This document shows positions 35,394 to 45,533 of a stretch of 64,000 bases of DNA, in pieces. Below the pieces are notes generated by a model that was not told where the DNA came from, did no database searches, and saw only the letters and a list, made by a program, of their open reading frames with translations. Location of the stretch: the NCBI RefSeq assembly GCF_002754375.1, contig NZ_PEFF01000001.1, positions 2,418,001 to 2,482,000 of the forward strand. The letters run 5' to 3'. The position numbers and the translations under genes are program-made. The stretch is from Variovorax sp. 54. Lineage in GTDB: Bacteria > Pseudomonadota > Gammaproteobacteria > Burkholderiales > Burkholderiaceae_C. The stretch's first letter is position 1, and every line of letters starts with the position of its first letter.

Positions 35394-35861
35394 ATGGCGA
35401 CCTCGCTGCTTCCGGCCCTGTCGCTGTCGCTGCAGTTCGGGCGCTTCAAGGGCGTGGAGCGCCACCGCGCCGCGCTGCCGCGCCACAGCGTGAACCGCTG
35501 GATTCGCCACGCACTCGACATCGACGGCGAGATCACCGTGCGCATCGTCGATGCCGACGAAGGCCAGCGCCTGAACCGCGAGTTCCGCGGCAAGGACTAC
35601 GCGACCAACGTGCTCACCTTCGACTATGCGCAGGGCCCGATCGTGATGGCCGACCTGGTGCTGTGCGCGCCCGTGGTGGCGCGCGAGGCCAAGGAAAACC
35701 GCAAGACGCTCGCCGCGCACTACGCGCACCTGCTGGTGCATGGCACGCTGCATGCGCAGGGCTGGGACCACGAGACCAGCGACGCCGACGCGGACGAGAT
35801 GGAAGCGTACGAAATCGAGATCCTCGCGGGCCTGGGCATTCGCAGCCCGTACGGGCGCTGA
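35394..35861 (+). CDS. ybeY: Endoribonuclease YbeY
   Basis: A 155-residue metalloenzyme in 16S rRNA 3' end maturation. The zinc site [11 protein letters not shown] is intact near residues 112-122, preceded by [15 protein letters not shown], both family hallmarks. It begins 1 base after the PhoH-family stop, with GGAGGCCACTGAG as the ribosome-binding region. The N-terminal 30 residues ([19 protein letters not shown]) are more variable. Confidence 0.95.
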   Translation: MATSLLPALSLSLQFGRFKGVERHRAALPRHSVNRWIRHALDIDGEITVRIVDADEGQRLNREFRGKDYATNVLTFDYAQGPIVMADLVLCAPVVAREAKENRKTLAAHYAHLLVHGTLHAQGWDHETSDADADEMEAYEIEILAGLGIRSPYGR

Positions 35862-35876
35862 TTGGGGACTGCGGCA

Positions 35877-36462
35877 GTGCCCGACACCGATCCCTGGTTG
35901 CCGCGCTGGCTGCCGCTGCTGCGCGAATGCGCCGGCGATGGGCCGGTGCTCGAGCTGGGCTGTGCGGCCGGTCGCGACACCGCCACGTTGGTCGAAGCCG
36001 GTTTGCGGGTGGCGGCGATCGAGCTGTCGTCCGACGCCTTGGCGCAGGCGCGGCAACGCGTGCCGGCAGGGGCCGAGTTCCACTGCGGCGATTTCCGCGA
36101 GGCGTGGCCGCTCGCGGAGGGCGCCACGGTCGGTGTGGTGCTCGCGAGCCTGTCGCTGCACTACTTCGCGTGGGACGAGACGCTGGCGCTGGTGCAGCGC
36201 ATCCACCGCGTGCTGCGGCCGGGTGGCGTGCTGCTGTGCCGCCTCAACTCGGTCAACGACCTGCACCACGGCGCGCACGGCCCGTCGGCCAGCGGGCGGG
36301 ACGAAGATTTTTTCTACGTGGTGGACGGCTTCCCCAAGCGCTTCTTCGACCGCGCCGCGGTCGAGCGGCTGTTTGCCGACGGTTGGGCGCTGCAGCACCT
36401 CGAAGAGGTGCGCGTGCTGCGCTACGACGAACCGAAGGTGGCGTGGGAGGCCTTGCTCCGGC

Positions 36463-36491
<29 letters not shown>
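35877..36491 (+). CDS. Class I SAM-dependent methyltransferase
   Basis: About 204 residues with motif [16 protein letters not shown], an acidic end to strand 2 ([11 protein letters not shown]), motif [10 protein letters not shown] and [14 protein letters not shown]. It resembles small-molecule methyltransferases of the Tehb/methyltransf_25 kind. The GTG at 35877 has GGGGA upstream at good spacing; a TTG at 35862 is an alternative. Its last 29 bases overlap the convergent dtd gene. Substrate unknown. Confidence 0.82.
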
Positions 36492-36902
<411 letters not shown>

Positions 36903-36906
<4 letters not shown>

Positions 36907-37817
36907 GAATGGTGGTCCTCGAGTCGGGTGGCGCGCGCTTCCATGGTGAGCGGCAGCAGTTGGATGGTCACGCGCAGGCCGGGCACGGCGTCCATGAGCG
37001 ACTGCTCCAGTTCGTCGCGCAGGTTGGCGGCGCGCTGCAGGGTCCAGTCGCCGGGCACGTGCATGTGCAGGTCGGCAAAGCGGCGCTGGCCGGCGCCGCG
37101 CGTCACCATGTCGTCGAAGCGCAGCCGGTCGCCTTCGGCATGGTGTGCGGCGAAGGCGTCGAGCGTGGCGCGCACGGTGGCGAGCGTCTCGGCGTCGAGC
37201 GCCTCGTCCATCAGGCCCTGCGACGAGCGCCACACGAGCTTGAAGCCCTCGCGCACGATGTTGAGCGCCACGCCGATGGCGATCAGCGGATCGAGCCAGA
37301 GCCAGCCGCTGAAATGCACGGCCACGATGCCGACCAGCACGCCGACCGAGGTCCAGACGTCGGTCATCAGGTGGCGCCCGTCGGCCTCCAGCGCAATGGA
37401 GCGGTGCGCGCGCGCCGCACGGAACAGCACGAACGCCAGCGCCGCGTTGAAGCCCGAGCTGATCACCGACAGCGCCAGGCCCCAGCCCAGTTGCTCGAGC
37501 GGCTGCGGCGCCATCAGCCGCAGCACCGACACCCACAGGATGGCGATGGCGGCGGCCACGATCAGCAGGCCCTCGAAGCCGGACGAGAAGTACTCGGCCT
37601 TGTGGTGGCCGTAGGGATGGTCCGCGTCGGCCGGGCGCTCGGCGATGGTGACCATGGCCAGTGCGAACATGGCGCTCGCGAGGTTGACGCACGACTCCAT
37701 GGCGTCCGAAATGAGGCCCATCGAGTTCGTCAGGTAGCCGGCCCAGCCCTTCAGGAGGATGGTGAGCAGGGCCACGGCGACAGAGACGCGAAGCAGCGTT
37801 TTAGGGGTCAACGTCAT
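36903..37817 (-). CDS. Cation diffusion facilitator family transporter (FieF-like)
   Basis: A 304-residue inner-membrane metal/proton antiporter with six hydrophobic segments. Metal-site motifs are SDAMESCVN in helix 2 and [12 protein letters not shown] in helix 5, followed by a cytoplasmic ferredoxin-like domain ([16 protein letters not shown]). It lacks the His-rich loop of the DmeF-type protein at 7109-8068, so the two probably differ in metal preference (zinc or iron here, by family). It is cotranscribed with dtd. Confidence 0.9.
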
Positions 37818-37968
37818 GCAAAAAGAACAGGATCAGGTAAAAAGGGCCCCTGCAAGCGGGCATTACGTCGCGGGAATCGACTGAATTATCAGCCGCGTGA
37901 CCATATGTAACGCCTTCGGCTTAATATTTGCGCTCATTGCGAAGCAATCAGTCACAGAGAGGCAAATG

Positions 37969-38451
37969 ATGAAGAAATTTTTGACCGCCGCCCTCGGGCT
38001 CGCCATCGCCGGCGCCGCCACCCTGGCCCAGGCCCAGGCACCCGCTGCGGCAGCCCCAGCAACGCCCCCGCAGGCCGGGTTCGTGAAGTCGGTGCGCGGC
38101 AGCGTCCAGCTGCTCGACGCCGCCGGCGCCACGCGCAACGCGGCCCCCGGCGACGCGCTGGGCGCGGTCGATCGCATCGTGACCGGCCCCGATTCGTCGG
38201 CGGCCGTCGTGCTGCGCGACAACACCACGCTGATGGTCGGCCCGTCCTCGCGCATGGACCTCAAGGAATTCCACTTCGACGGCACCACCCGCGACGGCGG
38301 CATGCTGGTGTCGCTGCTGCGCGGTTCGATGCGCATGATCACCGGCCTCATCGGCAAGACCAACCCCGACGCCGTGCGCGTCGAAACCCAGACCGCCACC
38401 ATCGGCATCCGCGGCACGGACTTCATCGTGCAGGCCGACGGCCAACCCTGA
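37969..38451 (+). CDS. FecR-domain periplasmic protein
   Basis: A 160-residue secreted protein with signal peptide MKKFLTAALGLAIAGAATLA and the FecR fold (GFVKSVRGSVQLLDAAG, LRDNTTLMVGPSSRMDL, and the closing TATIGIRGTDF). FecR domains bind sugar-like ligands or act in surface signalling. The second of two adjacent ATGs is chosen because AGAGAGG then lies 6 bases upstream. It is followed after 4 bases by an OmpA-like lipoprotein. Confidence 0.85.
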   Translation: MKKFLTAALGLAIAGAATLAQAQAPAAAAPATPPQAGFVKSVRGSVQLLDAAGATRNAAPGDALGAVDRIVTGPDSSAAVVLRDNTTLMVGPSSRMDLKEFHFDGTTRDGGMLVSLLRGSMRMITGLIGKTNPDAVRVETQTATIGIRGTDFIVQADGQP

Positions 38452-38455
38452 AAAG

Positions 38456-39070
38456 ATGCAGACACTGTTACGCCGCTCCTCCCTTCTTCTTGCGACCACG
38501 GTCGCCCTGTTCCTGGCCGCCTGCTCCTCGCCGGGCACGCGCGTGGTGCTGCTGCCCCAGGCTGACGGCACGCCCTCCGCCGTGGTGGTGCGCGCCAAGG
38601 ACGGCGAAGAAGTTCTTTCCAAGCCCTACCAGCGCGCCACGGCCGCGGTAGGCGCGAGCGGCGCACCGGTGGTCGACCAGGCCGACGCGGCCAAGGTCCA
38701 GGCCGAGAACAAGCCCCTGTTCGACATGCGCCCGCCGCCTCCGCAGCGCTACACGGTGTTCTTCGAGGTGGGCACCGCCACGCTCACGGCGGCGTCGCAG
38801 CAGATCATGACCGAGGCCCTCACGGCCGCGCTGGCCCGCAGCGGCGGCGACATCGTGGTGACCGGCCACACCGACACCAAGGGTGCGGGCGAGCAGAACG
38901 ACCAGCTGTCGCGCCGACGCGCACAAGAAGTGGCCCAGCTGTTCGTGGAGCGCCAGTTCCCGGCCGCCCGCATCGAGGCCGTGGGCCGCGGCGAACGCGA
39001 CCTGGCCGTGCCGACCGCCGACGAGGTCGACGAACCGCGCAACCGGCGCGTGACCATCGAGGTCCGCTGA
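38456..39070 (+). CDS. OmpA-family lipoprotein
   Basis: A 204-residue outer-membrane lipoprotein. Lipobox LAAC is at residues 20-23, and the C-terminal OmpA/peptidoglycan-binding domain includes FFEVGTATLTAAS, TGHTDTKGAGEQNDQLSRRRA and NRRVTIEVR. It should anchor the outer membrane to peptidoglycan. It is paired with the FecR-domain gene. A symmetric terminator follows. Confidence 0.9.
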   Translation: MQTLLRRSSLLLATTVALFLAACSSPGTRVVLLPQADGTPSAVVVRAKDGEEVLSKPYQRATAAVGASGAPVVDQADAAKVQAENKPLFDMRPPPPQRYTVFFEVGTATLTAASQQIMTEALTAALARSGGDIVVTGHTDTKGAGEQNDQLSRRRAQEVAQLFVERQFPAARIEAVGRGERDLAVPTADEVDEPRNRRVTIEVR

Positions 39071-39092
39071 TCCTCCGCGCTGACGCCCATTG

Positions 39093-39118
39093 AAAAAGGC
39101 CCCGAGGGGCCTTTTTTG
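39093..39118. terminator. Bidirectional intrinsic terminator
   Basis: AAAAAGGCCCC-GA-GGGGCCTTTTTT: a 7-bp GC stem flanked by A and T runs, placed between the convergent OmpA-like and tyrS genes, so it can end both transcripts. Confidence 0.9.
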
Positions 39119-39122
39119 TCGA

Positions 39123-40355
39123 TCAGCTCAGGGTCACCCGCGCAAACTTGCGCTTGCCGACCTGCACCACGTAGCTGCCCGCGGGCAGTTTCAGGCCCTT
39201 GTCGGACACCACGACCGAATCGACCCGCACGCCGCCGCCGTCGATCAAGCGGTTGCCTTCCCCGGACGAGGCCGCCAGGTTGGCCTGCTTGAGCAGCTGG
39301 CCGATGCCCAGCGGTGCACCGCTCAGCGCCACTTCGGGAATCTCGTCGGGCACGCCGCCCTTGCTGCGGTTGATGAAGTCCTGCTCCGCGGCCTCGGCCG
39401 CCGCCGCGTTGTGGAAGCGCGCGGTGATTTCCTTGGCCAGCGCGACCTTGGCGTCCTTCGGGTTACGGCCAGCCGCGATCTCGGCCTTCAGCGCCTCGAT
39501 CTGCGCCACCGACTGGAAGCTCAGCAGCGTGTACCAGCGCCACATCAGCGTGTCGGAGATCGACAGCACCTTGGCGAACATGCTGTTGGCGTCTTCGCTG
39601 ATGCCGATGTAGTTGCCCTTGCTCTTGGACATCTTCTCGACGCCATCGAGCCCTTCGAGCAGCGGCATAGTGAGTATGCACTGCGGCTCCTGGCCGTATT
39701 CCTGCTGAAGATGACGACCGACGAGCAGGTTGAACTTCTGGTCGGTGCCGCCCAGTTCGAGGTCGCTTTCGAGCGCCACCGAGTCATAGCCCTGCATCAG
39801 CGGGTACAGGAACTCGTGCACCGAGATCGACTGGCCGGCCTTGAAGCGCTTGTTGAAGTCGTCGCGCTCCATCATGCGCGCCACCGTGTACTTGGCCGCC
39901 AGCTGGATCATGCCGCGCGCGCCCAGCGGGTCGCTCCACTCCGAGTTGTAGCGGATCTCGGTCTTCGACTCGTCCAGCACCAGCTTGGCCTGGGCGAAGT
40001 AGGTTTCGGCATTGGCGCGGATCTGTTCGGCCGTGAGCGGCGGTCGGGTGCTGTTGCGGCCGGAGGGATCGCCGATCAGGGAGGTGAAGTCGCCGATCAG
40101 GAAGATCACGCGGTGCCCCAGGTCCTGGAGCTGGCGCATCTTGTTGAGCACCACCGTGTGTCCGATATGAATATCCGGTGCGGTCGGGTCCAGGCCCAGC
40201 TTGATGCGCAGCGGCTTGCCGCTGGCTTCCGCCTTCTGGAGCTTCTTGACCCACTCGTCCTGCGGCAGCAGCTCGTCAGCGCCTCGGAGGGATATTTCGA
40301 GGGCTTGTCTTACACCATCGGAGAGGCGGGTGGATGTAACAGATTCGGCGTTCAT
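39123..40355 (-). CDS. tyrS: Tyrosyl-tRNA synthetase
   Basis: A 410-residue class I synthetase. It has HIGH (in [13 protein letters not shown]), KMSKS (in [13 protein letters not shown]), the tyrosine-pocket region [21 protein letters not shown], and a C-terminal S4-like RNA-binding domain ([20 protein letters not shown]). It belongs to the TyrRS type found in many proteobacteria (TyrZ-like length). It is divergent from the M23 peptidase gene. Confidence 0.97.
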   Translation of the reverse strand: MNAESVTSTRLSDGVRQALEISLRGADELLPQDEWVKKLQKAEASGKPLRIKLGLDPTAPDIHIGHTVVLNKMRQLQDLGHRVIFLIGDFTSLIGDPSGRNSTRPPLTAEQIRANAETYFAQAKLVLDESKTEIRYNSEWSDPLGARGMIQLAAKYTVARMMERDDFNKRFKAGQSISVHEFLYPLMQGYDSVALESDLELGGTDQKFNLLVGRHLQQEYGQEPQCILTMPLLEGLDGVEKMSKSKGNYIGISEDANSMFAKVLSISDTLMWRWYTLLSFQSVAQIEALKAEIAAGRNPKDAKVALAKEITARFHNAAAAEAAEQDFINRSKGGVPDEIPEVALSGAPLGIGQLLKQANLAASSGEGNRLIDGGGVRVDSVVVSDKGLKLPAGSYVVQVGKRKFARVTLS

Positions 40356-40389
40356 GGGCTTTTTTGGCGGTTTTTCCGGTGGCCGAAGC

Positions 40390-40438
40390 TATACTCAGCC
40401 CGACTTTTCAAGCGCCGGATTCTAAGCGGCGCTTTTTT
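40390..40438 (+). promoter_or_regulatory. -10-like box followed by terminator-like hairpin (possible attenuator)
   Basis: TATACT (40390-40395) resembles a -10 hexamer, and 15 bases downstream AAGCGCC (40410-40416) pairs with GGCGCTT (40428-40434), followed by a T run. A transcript starting near 40402 would meet the hairpin at once, before the M23 peptidase gene at 40516. No convincing -35 box is visible, so this is tentative. Confidence 0.35.
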
Positions 40439-40515
40439 CCGCACCGTCTCCTGCCGCCCTGAACGCACTGGGCCTTGCAGCACGGACCTGCAGAACCTGA
40501 GTTGGAATCCACAGT

Positions 40516-41862
40516 TTGATCAACGGCATTCTCGCCGCCGAGGAGCTTCTCGCTTCCCGCGTGGCCTACACATTCCGGACCTACCCCAAGCAGATCACCG
40601 CAGCGATCGCTGCGATGCTGCTCAGCGCCGGCACCCTCGCGGTCGCCTCGCTCGGTCCCGACGCGTCCGACCTCCCCATCCAGCAAGTGCTCGAAGCCAC
40701 CGCGCCGGTGTCTTTCGCCGACCAGTCGGCGTCGCTCGAGAACTTCAGCTTCACGCTGTTCCGCACCGACATCTCGCGTTCGAGCGACACGGCCGACACG
40801 CTGATGAAGCGCCTGGGCATTTCCGACCCCGCCGCCACCGCCTTCGTGCGCGGCAACGCCGAAGCGCGCATGGCGCTGTTCGCGCGCGTGGGCCGCACCG
40901 TGACGGCCGAAGCCACGCAGGAAAACCAGCTCCAGAAGCTCAGCGCCCGCTGGATTCCCGATGCCGACGGCGGCTTCAAGCGTTTCGTCGTCGAGCGCAC
41001 GCCCACCGGCTTTGTCGCCCGCACCGAGCGCGACATGCTGACGCCGGGCACGCGCCTGGCCAGCGGCACCATCCGCAGCTCGCTGTTCGCCGCCACCGAC
41101 GACTCGCGCATTCCGGACGCCGTGGCGAGCCAGCTGGCCGACATCTTCGCGGGCGACGTCGACGTGCGCTCGCTGCGCAAGGGCGACCGCTTCGCCGTGG
41201 TCTACGAGACCTTCGAAGCCGACGGCCAGGCGCTGCGCAGCGGCCGCGTGCTCTCAGCCGAGTTCGAGAACAACGGCAAGGTCCACCAGGCGGTCTGGTT
41301 CCAGCCCCCGGGCGCGGGCCAGAAGGGCAGCTACTACCGCCCGAACGGCGACAGCCTGCGCAAGGCCTACCTGGCCTCGCCGGTCGAGTTCTCGCGCGTG
41401 TCCAGCGGCTTCGCGATGCGCATGCACCCGATTTTGAACAGCTGGCGCCAGCACAACGGCATCGACTACGCGGCGCCCACGGGCACCGCGGTGCGCACGG
41501 TCGGTGATGGCACGGTCGATTTCGCCGGCACGCAAAGCGGCTACGGCAACATCGTCATCATCAACCACCGCAACAACCAGCAGACGGCCTACGCCCACCT
41601 GAGCCGCATCAACGTGAAGGCCGGCGAGAGCGTGAGCCAGGGCCAGACCATCGGCGCCGTCGGTTCGACCGGCTGGGCCACGGGCCCGCACCTGCACTTC
41701 GAATACCGCGTCGCCGGGGCCTACCAGGACCCGACCACGATCGCGCAAGAAGGCGGCGCACCGATCACCGCGGCCCTGCGCCCGGCCTTCGAACGCATCG
41801 CCGTGGGCGCCCGCACCGAGCTGGCTGCCGCCTTCTCGGTGATCCAGGCCAGCGCGGACTGA
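40516..41862 (+). CDS. M23-family metallopeptidase (LytM domain)
   Basis: A 448-residue murein endopeptidase of the MepM type. It has an N-terminal membrane anchor (ITAAIAAMLLSAGTLAVASL), a long periplasmic region, and a C-terminal LytM domain with the zinc ligands in RQHNGIDYAAPTG (HxxxD) and HLHFEY (HxH). It should cleave peptidoglycan cross-links. The start is TTG at 40516; a GTG at 40561 in the same frame is an alternative. It is followed 17 bases later by anmK, linking it to cell wall turnover. Confidence 0.9.
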   Translation: MINGILAAEELLASRVAYTFRTYPKQITAAIAAMLLSAGTLAVASLGPDASDLPIQQVLEATAPVSFADQSASLENFSFTLFRTDISRSSDTADTLMKRLGISDPAATAFVRGNAEARMALFARVGRTVTAEATQENQLQKLSARWIPDADGGFKRFVVERTPTGFVARTERDMLTPGTRLASGTIRSSLFAATDDSRIPDAVASQLADIFAGDVDVRSLRKGDRFAVVYETFEADGQALRSGRVLSAEFENNGKVHQAVWFQPPGAGQKGSYYRPNGDSLRKAYLASPVEFSRVSSGFAMRMHPILNSWRQHNGIDYAAPTGTAVRTVGDGTVDFAGTQSGYGNIVIINHRNNQQTAYAHLSRINVKAGESVSQGQTIGAVGSTGWATGPHLHFEYRVAGAYQDPTTIAQEGGAPITAALRPAFERIAVGARTELAAAFSVIQASAD

Positions 41863-41879
41863 GCCTCGCTCCCCTGGGC

Positions 41880-43031
41880 ATGGCCGCCGCACCGCAGCAG
41901 CCCAAGCAACGCTTCATCGGCCTGATGTCGGGCACCTCGCTCGACGGGGTCGACGGCGTCATTGCCGATTTCTCCGACGACGGCCACCTCGCGGTGGTCG
42001 GCCACGCCAGCGCCGACTTTCCCGCCGCGTTGCGCGCCGAGCTGATGGCGCTCAACACCCCCGGCGACAACGAACTGCACCGCGCAGCCCTGGCCGGCAA
42101 CGGCCTGGCGCGGATGTATGCCGACGTGGTCGTGCAGCTGCTGGCCAGCACCGGCACCGCCCCGCGCGCCGTCACCGCCATCGGCGCCCACGGCCAGACC
42201 GTGCGCCACCGGCCGCTCGAATTCGACGGCACGGGCTACACACTGCAGGTCAACAACCCCTCACTGCTGGCCGAGCTGAGCGGCATCGACGTGGTCGCCG
42301 ACTTCCGCAGCCGCGACCTCGCGGCCGGCGGCCAGGGCGCCCCGCTGGTGCCGGCCTTTCACCAGGCGCTGTTCGCCCGGCCCGACGCGCCCGTCGCCGT
42401 GCTGAACCTCGGCGGCATCTCCAACCTGAGCCTGCTGCCCGCCACGAACGCGCCGGCGGGCACGACGGCGCCCCTGCTGGGCTTCGATTGCGGCCCCGCC
42501 AACGCGCTGATGGACCACTGGTGCCAGCGCCACCTCGGCCAGCCCTTCGACCGGGGCGGCCACTGGGCGGCCAGCGGGCGCGTGCTGCCCGAGCTGCTCG
42601 CCCGGCTGCAGGCCGAACCGTACTTCGCCAAGGCGCCGCCGAAGAGCACGGGGCGCGATTTATTCCATCCGGACTGGCTTGCGGGCCATCTGGGCATGGC
42701 CGCGTGGGCGCCTGCCGATGTGCAAGCCACGCTGGCCGAACTGACCGCGAGCACCTGCGCGGCAGCCCTGAATAGCCATCAAAAAGAGAGCGCCTTGTTA
42801 ATCGTCTGCGGCGGCGGTGCGCTCAACGACCACCTCATGACCCGCCTGCGCGCGCTGCTGCCCGGCGTGCAGGTGCAGGCCTCATCGGAACACGGCCTGC
42901 CGCCCCAGCAGGTCGAAGCCGCCGCCTTCGCGTGGCTGGCCCGGCGCACCGTGCGGCGCGAACCCGGCAACCTCGCGAGCGTGACCGGCGCGCGCGGAGC
43001 GCGGGTGCTCGGCGCGATCTACCCCGCCTGA
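41880..43031 (+). CDS. anmK: Anhydro-N-acetylmuramic acid kinase
   Basis: A 383-residue sugar kinase that converts recycled 1,6-anhydro-MurNAc to MurNAc-6-phosphate. Family motifs are GLMSGTSLDGVDG at the start, VADFRSRDLAAGGQGAPLVPAFH, LNLGGISNLSLLP and LLGFDCGPANALMDHW. It lies downstream of the murein peptidase gene, consistent with a wall-recycling pair. It converges on the MFS transporter gene with 10 bases between stops. Confidence 0.95.
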   Translation: MAAAPQQPKQRFIGLMSGTSLDGVDGVIADFSDDGHLAVVGHASADFPAALRAELMALNTPGDNELHRAALAGNGLARMYADVVVQLLASTGTAPRAVTAIGAHGQTVRHRPLEFDGTGYTLQVNNPSLLAELSGIDVVADFRSRDLAAGGQGAPLVPAFHQALFARPDAPVAVLNLGGISNLSLLPATNAPAGTTAPLLGFDCGPANALMDHWCQRHLGQPFDRGGHWAASGRVLPELLARLQAEPYFAKAPPKSTGRDLFHPDWLAGHLGMAAWAPADVQATLAELTASTCAAALNSHQKESALLIVCGGGALNDHLMTRLRALLPGVQVQASSEHGLPPQQVEAAAFAWLARRTVRREPGNLASVTGARGARVLGAIYPA

Positions 43032-43041
43032 GATTTTTCGC

Positions 43042-44475
43042 TCAACCCTGGCCGGAAACTTCCGGCTGCGCAGGCTGGGCCGCTCGCACTTCTGCGGGCA
43101 AATGCCAGAAGATCAGCGCCGAAGCCACCGTGATGAGCCCCATGGTCGCGAACGTGGCCTGGAACGCATCGAGCGTCTGCACCGCCGTCGTGGTGCCGAA
43201 CACGCCGTTGTAGCCCGCCAGCACCGCGCCTGCTGCGGCCACGCCCAGGCTCATCGCCAGCATCTGCACCATCGACAGCAGGCTGTTGCCGCTGCTGGCC
43301 ATGCCGCCATCGAGGTCCTTCAGGGTGATGGTGTTCATGGCCGTGAACTGCAGCGAATTGACCGCGCCGAACACCAGCAGCTGCAGCAGGTGCAGCGCCA
43401 GCGGCTGCCCCGGCGCCGTGAGGCCGAAGCTGGCCATGGTGCAACCGACCAGCACCGTGTTGGCCACCAGCACACGGCGGTAGCCGTGGCGCGTGATCAG
43501 CGGCGCGGCGAAGCGCTTCATCGCCATGCCGGCCAGCGCGACCGGCAGCATCATCAGCCCGGCGCGCACCGGCGAATAGCCCATCGACACCTGCAGCAGC
43601 AGCGGCACCAGGAAAGGCATGCAGCTGCTGCCCAGGCGCGAGAACAGGTTGCCGAGCAGGCCGATGCTCAGCGTCGGAATGCCGAACAGCGCGGGCGAGA
43701 ACAGCGGCTCCGGCGTGCGCGCCGCACGCAGCCAGTAGGCGACCACTGCGGCGAAGCCGAAGATCAGCACCGCCATCACCCCGCCCTGGCGCAGCCCGAG
43801 CCCCGACACGCCGTCGACCGCCAGCGAGATCGCCACCATGCCGAAGGCCAGCAGCGCATAGCCCACGCTGTCGAAGCGCTTCTGGAGGGCACCGCGCAGG
43901 TCCGGCATGTAGCGCAGCGTGGCAATGCAGCCCGCGAGGCCCACCGGCACGTTGATCAGGAAGATCCAGTGCCAGGAGGCGTACTGCACCAGCCAGCCGC
44001 CCAGCGTGGGCCCCAGCAGCGGCCCGATGAGCCCCGGAATCGCCACGAAGCTCATCGCCTGCAGGAACTCGCCGCGCGGCACCGTGCGCAGCAGCGCCAG
44101 GCGCCCCACAGGCAGCAGCAACGCCCCGCCCAGCCCCTGCACCACCCGCGCCGCCACGAGCTGCCCCAGCCCCTGCGAGAGCGCGCACAACACGGAGCCG
44201 GCCGCGAACAGCACGATGGCGCAGAAGAAGATGCGCCGCGTGCCGAAGCGGTCGGCGATCCAGCCCGAGGCCGGGATCAGCATCGCCATCGTGAGCGCGT
44301 AAGCCACCACCACCGACTGCATGCGCAGCGGGCTCTCGCCCAGGCTGGCGGCCATGGCGGGCAGCGCCGTGTTGATGATGGTGGCGTCGAGCGTCTGCAT
44401 GAAGAAGCCGACAGCCACGAGCCACAGCAGGCTCTTGCGGGAGGGATCGACGGGAACGGCGGCTTCAGACGTCAT
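43042..44475 (-). CDS. MFS drug exporter, DHA2 family (MdtD/HsrA-like)
   Basis: A 477-residue major facilitator with about 14 hydrophobic segments. Motif A is WIADRFGTRRIFF, the motif C type segment is AIPGLIGPLLGPTLGGWLVQ, and the N-terminal MQTLDATIINTALPAMA is typical of DHA2 proteins. No fusion protein or outer-membrane partner is encoded next to it, so it probably acts alone. Substrates are unknown. Confidence 0.9.
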   Translation of the reverse strand: MTSEAAVPVDPSRKSLLWLVAVGFFMQTLDATIINTALPAMAASLGESPLRMQSVVVAYALTMAMLIPASGWIADRFGTRRIFFCAIVLFAAGSVLCALSQGLGQLVAARVVQGLGGALLLPVGRLALLRTVPRGEFLQAMSFVAIPGLIGPLLGPTLGGWLVQYASWHWIFLINVPVGLAGCIATLRYMPDLRGALQKRFDSVGYALLAFGMVAISLAVDGVSGLGLRQGGVMAVLIFGFAAVVAYWLRAARTPEPLFSPALFGIPTLSIGLLGNLFSRLGSSCMPFLVPLLLQVSMGYSPVRAGLMMLPVALAGMAMKRFAAPLITRHGYRRVLVANTVLVGCTMASFGLTAPGQPLALHLLQLLVFGAVNSLQFTAMNTITLKDLDGGMASSGNSLLSMVQMLAMSLGVAAAGAVLAGYNGVFGTTTAVQTLDAFQATFATMGLITVASALIFWHLPAEVRAAQPAQPEVSGQG

Positions 44476-44510
44476 CGGAGGGGCACAGGTTCAGGAAAAC
44501 GACAGGCAGC

Positions 44511-44535
44511 AAAAAGCCGCCCGGAGGCGGCTTTT
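44511..44535 (-). terminator. Intrinsic terminator of erpA
   Basis: AAAAAGCCGCC-CGGA-GGCGGCTTTTT forms a 6-bp GC stem with T5 on the minus strand, 30 bases after the erpA stop and before the MFS gene start. Confidence 0.88.
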
Positions 44536-44565
44536 TCGAGGGGGCTGGTCAGCAGCATCCGGGCA

Positions 44566-44931
44566 TCAGGCCGAGAAGCTGGAACCGCAGCCGCAGGTGC
44601 TGGTGGCGTTCGGGTTCTTGATGACGAACTGGGCGCCCTGCAGATCTTCCTTGTAGTCGATCTCGGCGCCGAGCAGGTACTGGTAGCTCATGGCGTCGAT
44701 CAGCAGCGACACACCGTTCTTGGTCATGGTGGTGTCGTCTTCGTTGGTGATCTCGTCGAAGGTGAAACCGTACTGGAAGCCCGAGCACCCGCCGCCCTGC
44801 ACGAACACGCGCAGCTTCAGGTCGGGGTTGCCCTCTTCGGCGATCAGGTCGGCGACCTTGGCGGCCGCGCTGTCGGTGAAGACGATCGGCTCGGGCATCT
44901 GGGTCTGGATGTTTTCGGCAACAGCGCTCAT
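44566..44931 (-). CDS. erpA: Iron-sulfur cluster insertion protein ErpA
   Basis: A 121-residue A-type carrier that passes Fe-S clusters to apoproteins. The three conserved cysteines are present in [15 protein letters not shown] and STCGCGSSF at the C-terminus. The N-terminal extension [19 protein letters not shown] is the usual start in this group. It is monocistronic: its terminator lies downstream and the rpsI terminator lies upstream. Confidence 0.95.
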   Translation of the reverse strand: MSAVAENIQTQMPEPIVFTDSAAAKVADLIAEEGNPDLKLRVFVQGGGCSGFQYGFTFDEITNEDDTTMTKNGVSLLIDAMSYQYLLGAEIDYKEDLQGAQFVIKNPNATSTCGCGSSFSA

Positions 44932-45082
44932 GGGGTGAAACTCCTTGGGGGGCCGCTGTGGCGGCCAATGGGACGAATGCTACTGCAATGCCGCATTTTC
45001 GGCAGGCCGACTGTGGCGAGCACCCATCGCAAGTGGGGTCGAACGCCGCATCCGCCAAGAGCACCTGGGGAACGCGGCCACG

Positions 45083-45106
45083 AAAAAGCCGCCCGAGGGC
45101 GGCTTC
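45083..45106 (-). terminator. Intrinsic terminator of rplM-rpsI
   Basis: On the minus strand, AAGCCGCCCTCGGGCGGCTTTTT follows the rpsI stop by about 23 bases: a 7-bp GC stem, short loop and T5. Confidence 0.88.
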
Positions 45107-45128
45107 TTGTCTCGCAACGAGCAGGGGA

Positions 45129-45521
45129 TCAGCGCTTGCTGAACTGCTTGCGGCGACGGGCGGAGTGCAGACCGACCTTCTTACGTTCGACTTCACGCGC
45201 GTCACGCGTCACGAAGCCGGCTTGGCTCAGGACGGGCTTGAGCGTTGCGTCGTAGTCGATCAGGGCACGGGTGATGCCGTGGCGCGTAGCGCCGGCTTGA
45301 CCCGATTCGCCGCCGCCGTTCACGTTGACCATCACGTCGAAAGCTTCGAGGTTGTTGGTCAGCGCCAGGGGCTGCTTGGCGATCATGATCGAGGTTTCAC
45401 GGCCGAAGAACGCTTGGATGTCCTTGCCGTTGACCGTGATCTTGCCGGTGCCTTTTTTCAGAAACACACGGGCGACGCTGGATTTGCGACGGCCGGTGCC
45501 ATTGTTCCATTCACCAATCAT
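45129..45521 (-). CDS. rpsI: 30S ribosomal protein S9
   Basis: A 130-residue S9 with start [20 protein letters not shown], central [19 protein letters not shown] and the conserved basic tail ending in [11 protein letters not shown] that reaches the P site. The ATG at 45521 has AAGGAG at 8 bases spacing; an in-frame TTG two codons upstream is not needed. It follows rplM by 12 bases, the standard L13-S9 operon. Confidence 0.97.
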   Translation of the reverse strand: MIGEWNNGTGRRKSSVARVFLKKGTGKITVNGKDIQAFFGRETSIMIAKQPLALTNNLEAFDVMVNVNGGGESGQAGATRHGITRALIDYDATLKPVLSQAGFVTRDAREVERKKVGLHSARRRKQFSKR

Positions 45522-45533
45522 TCTCAAGGCTCC

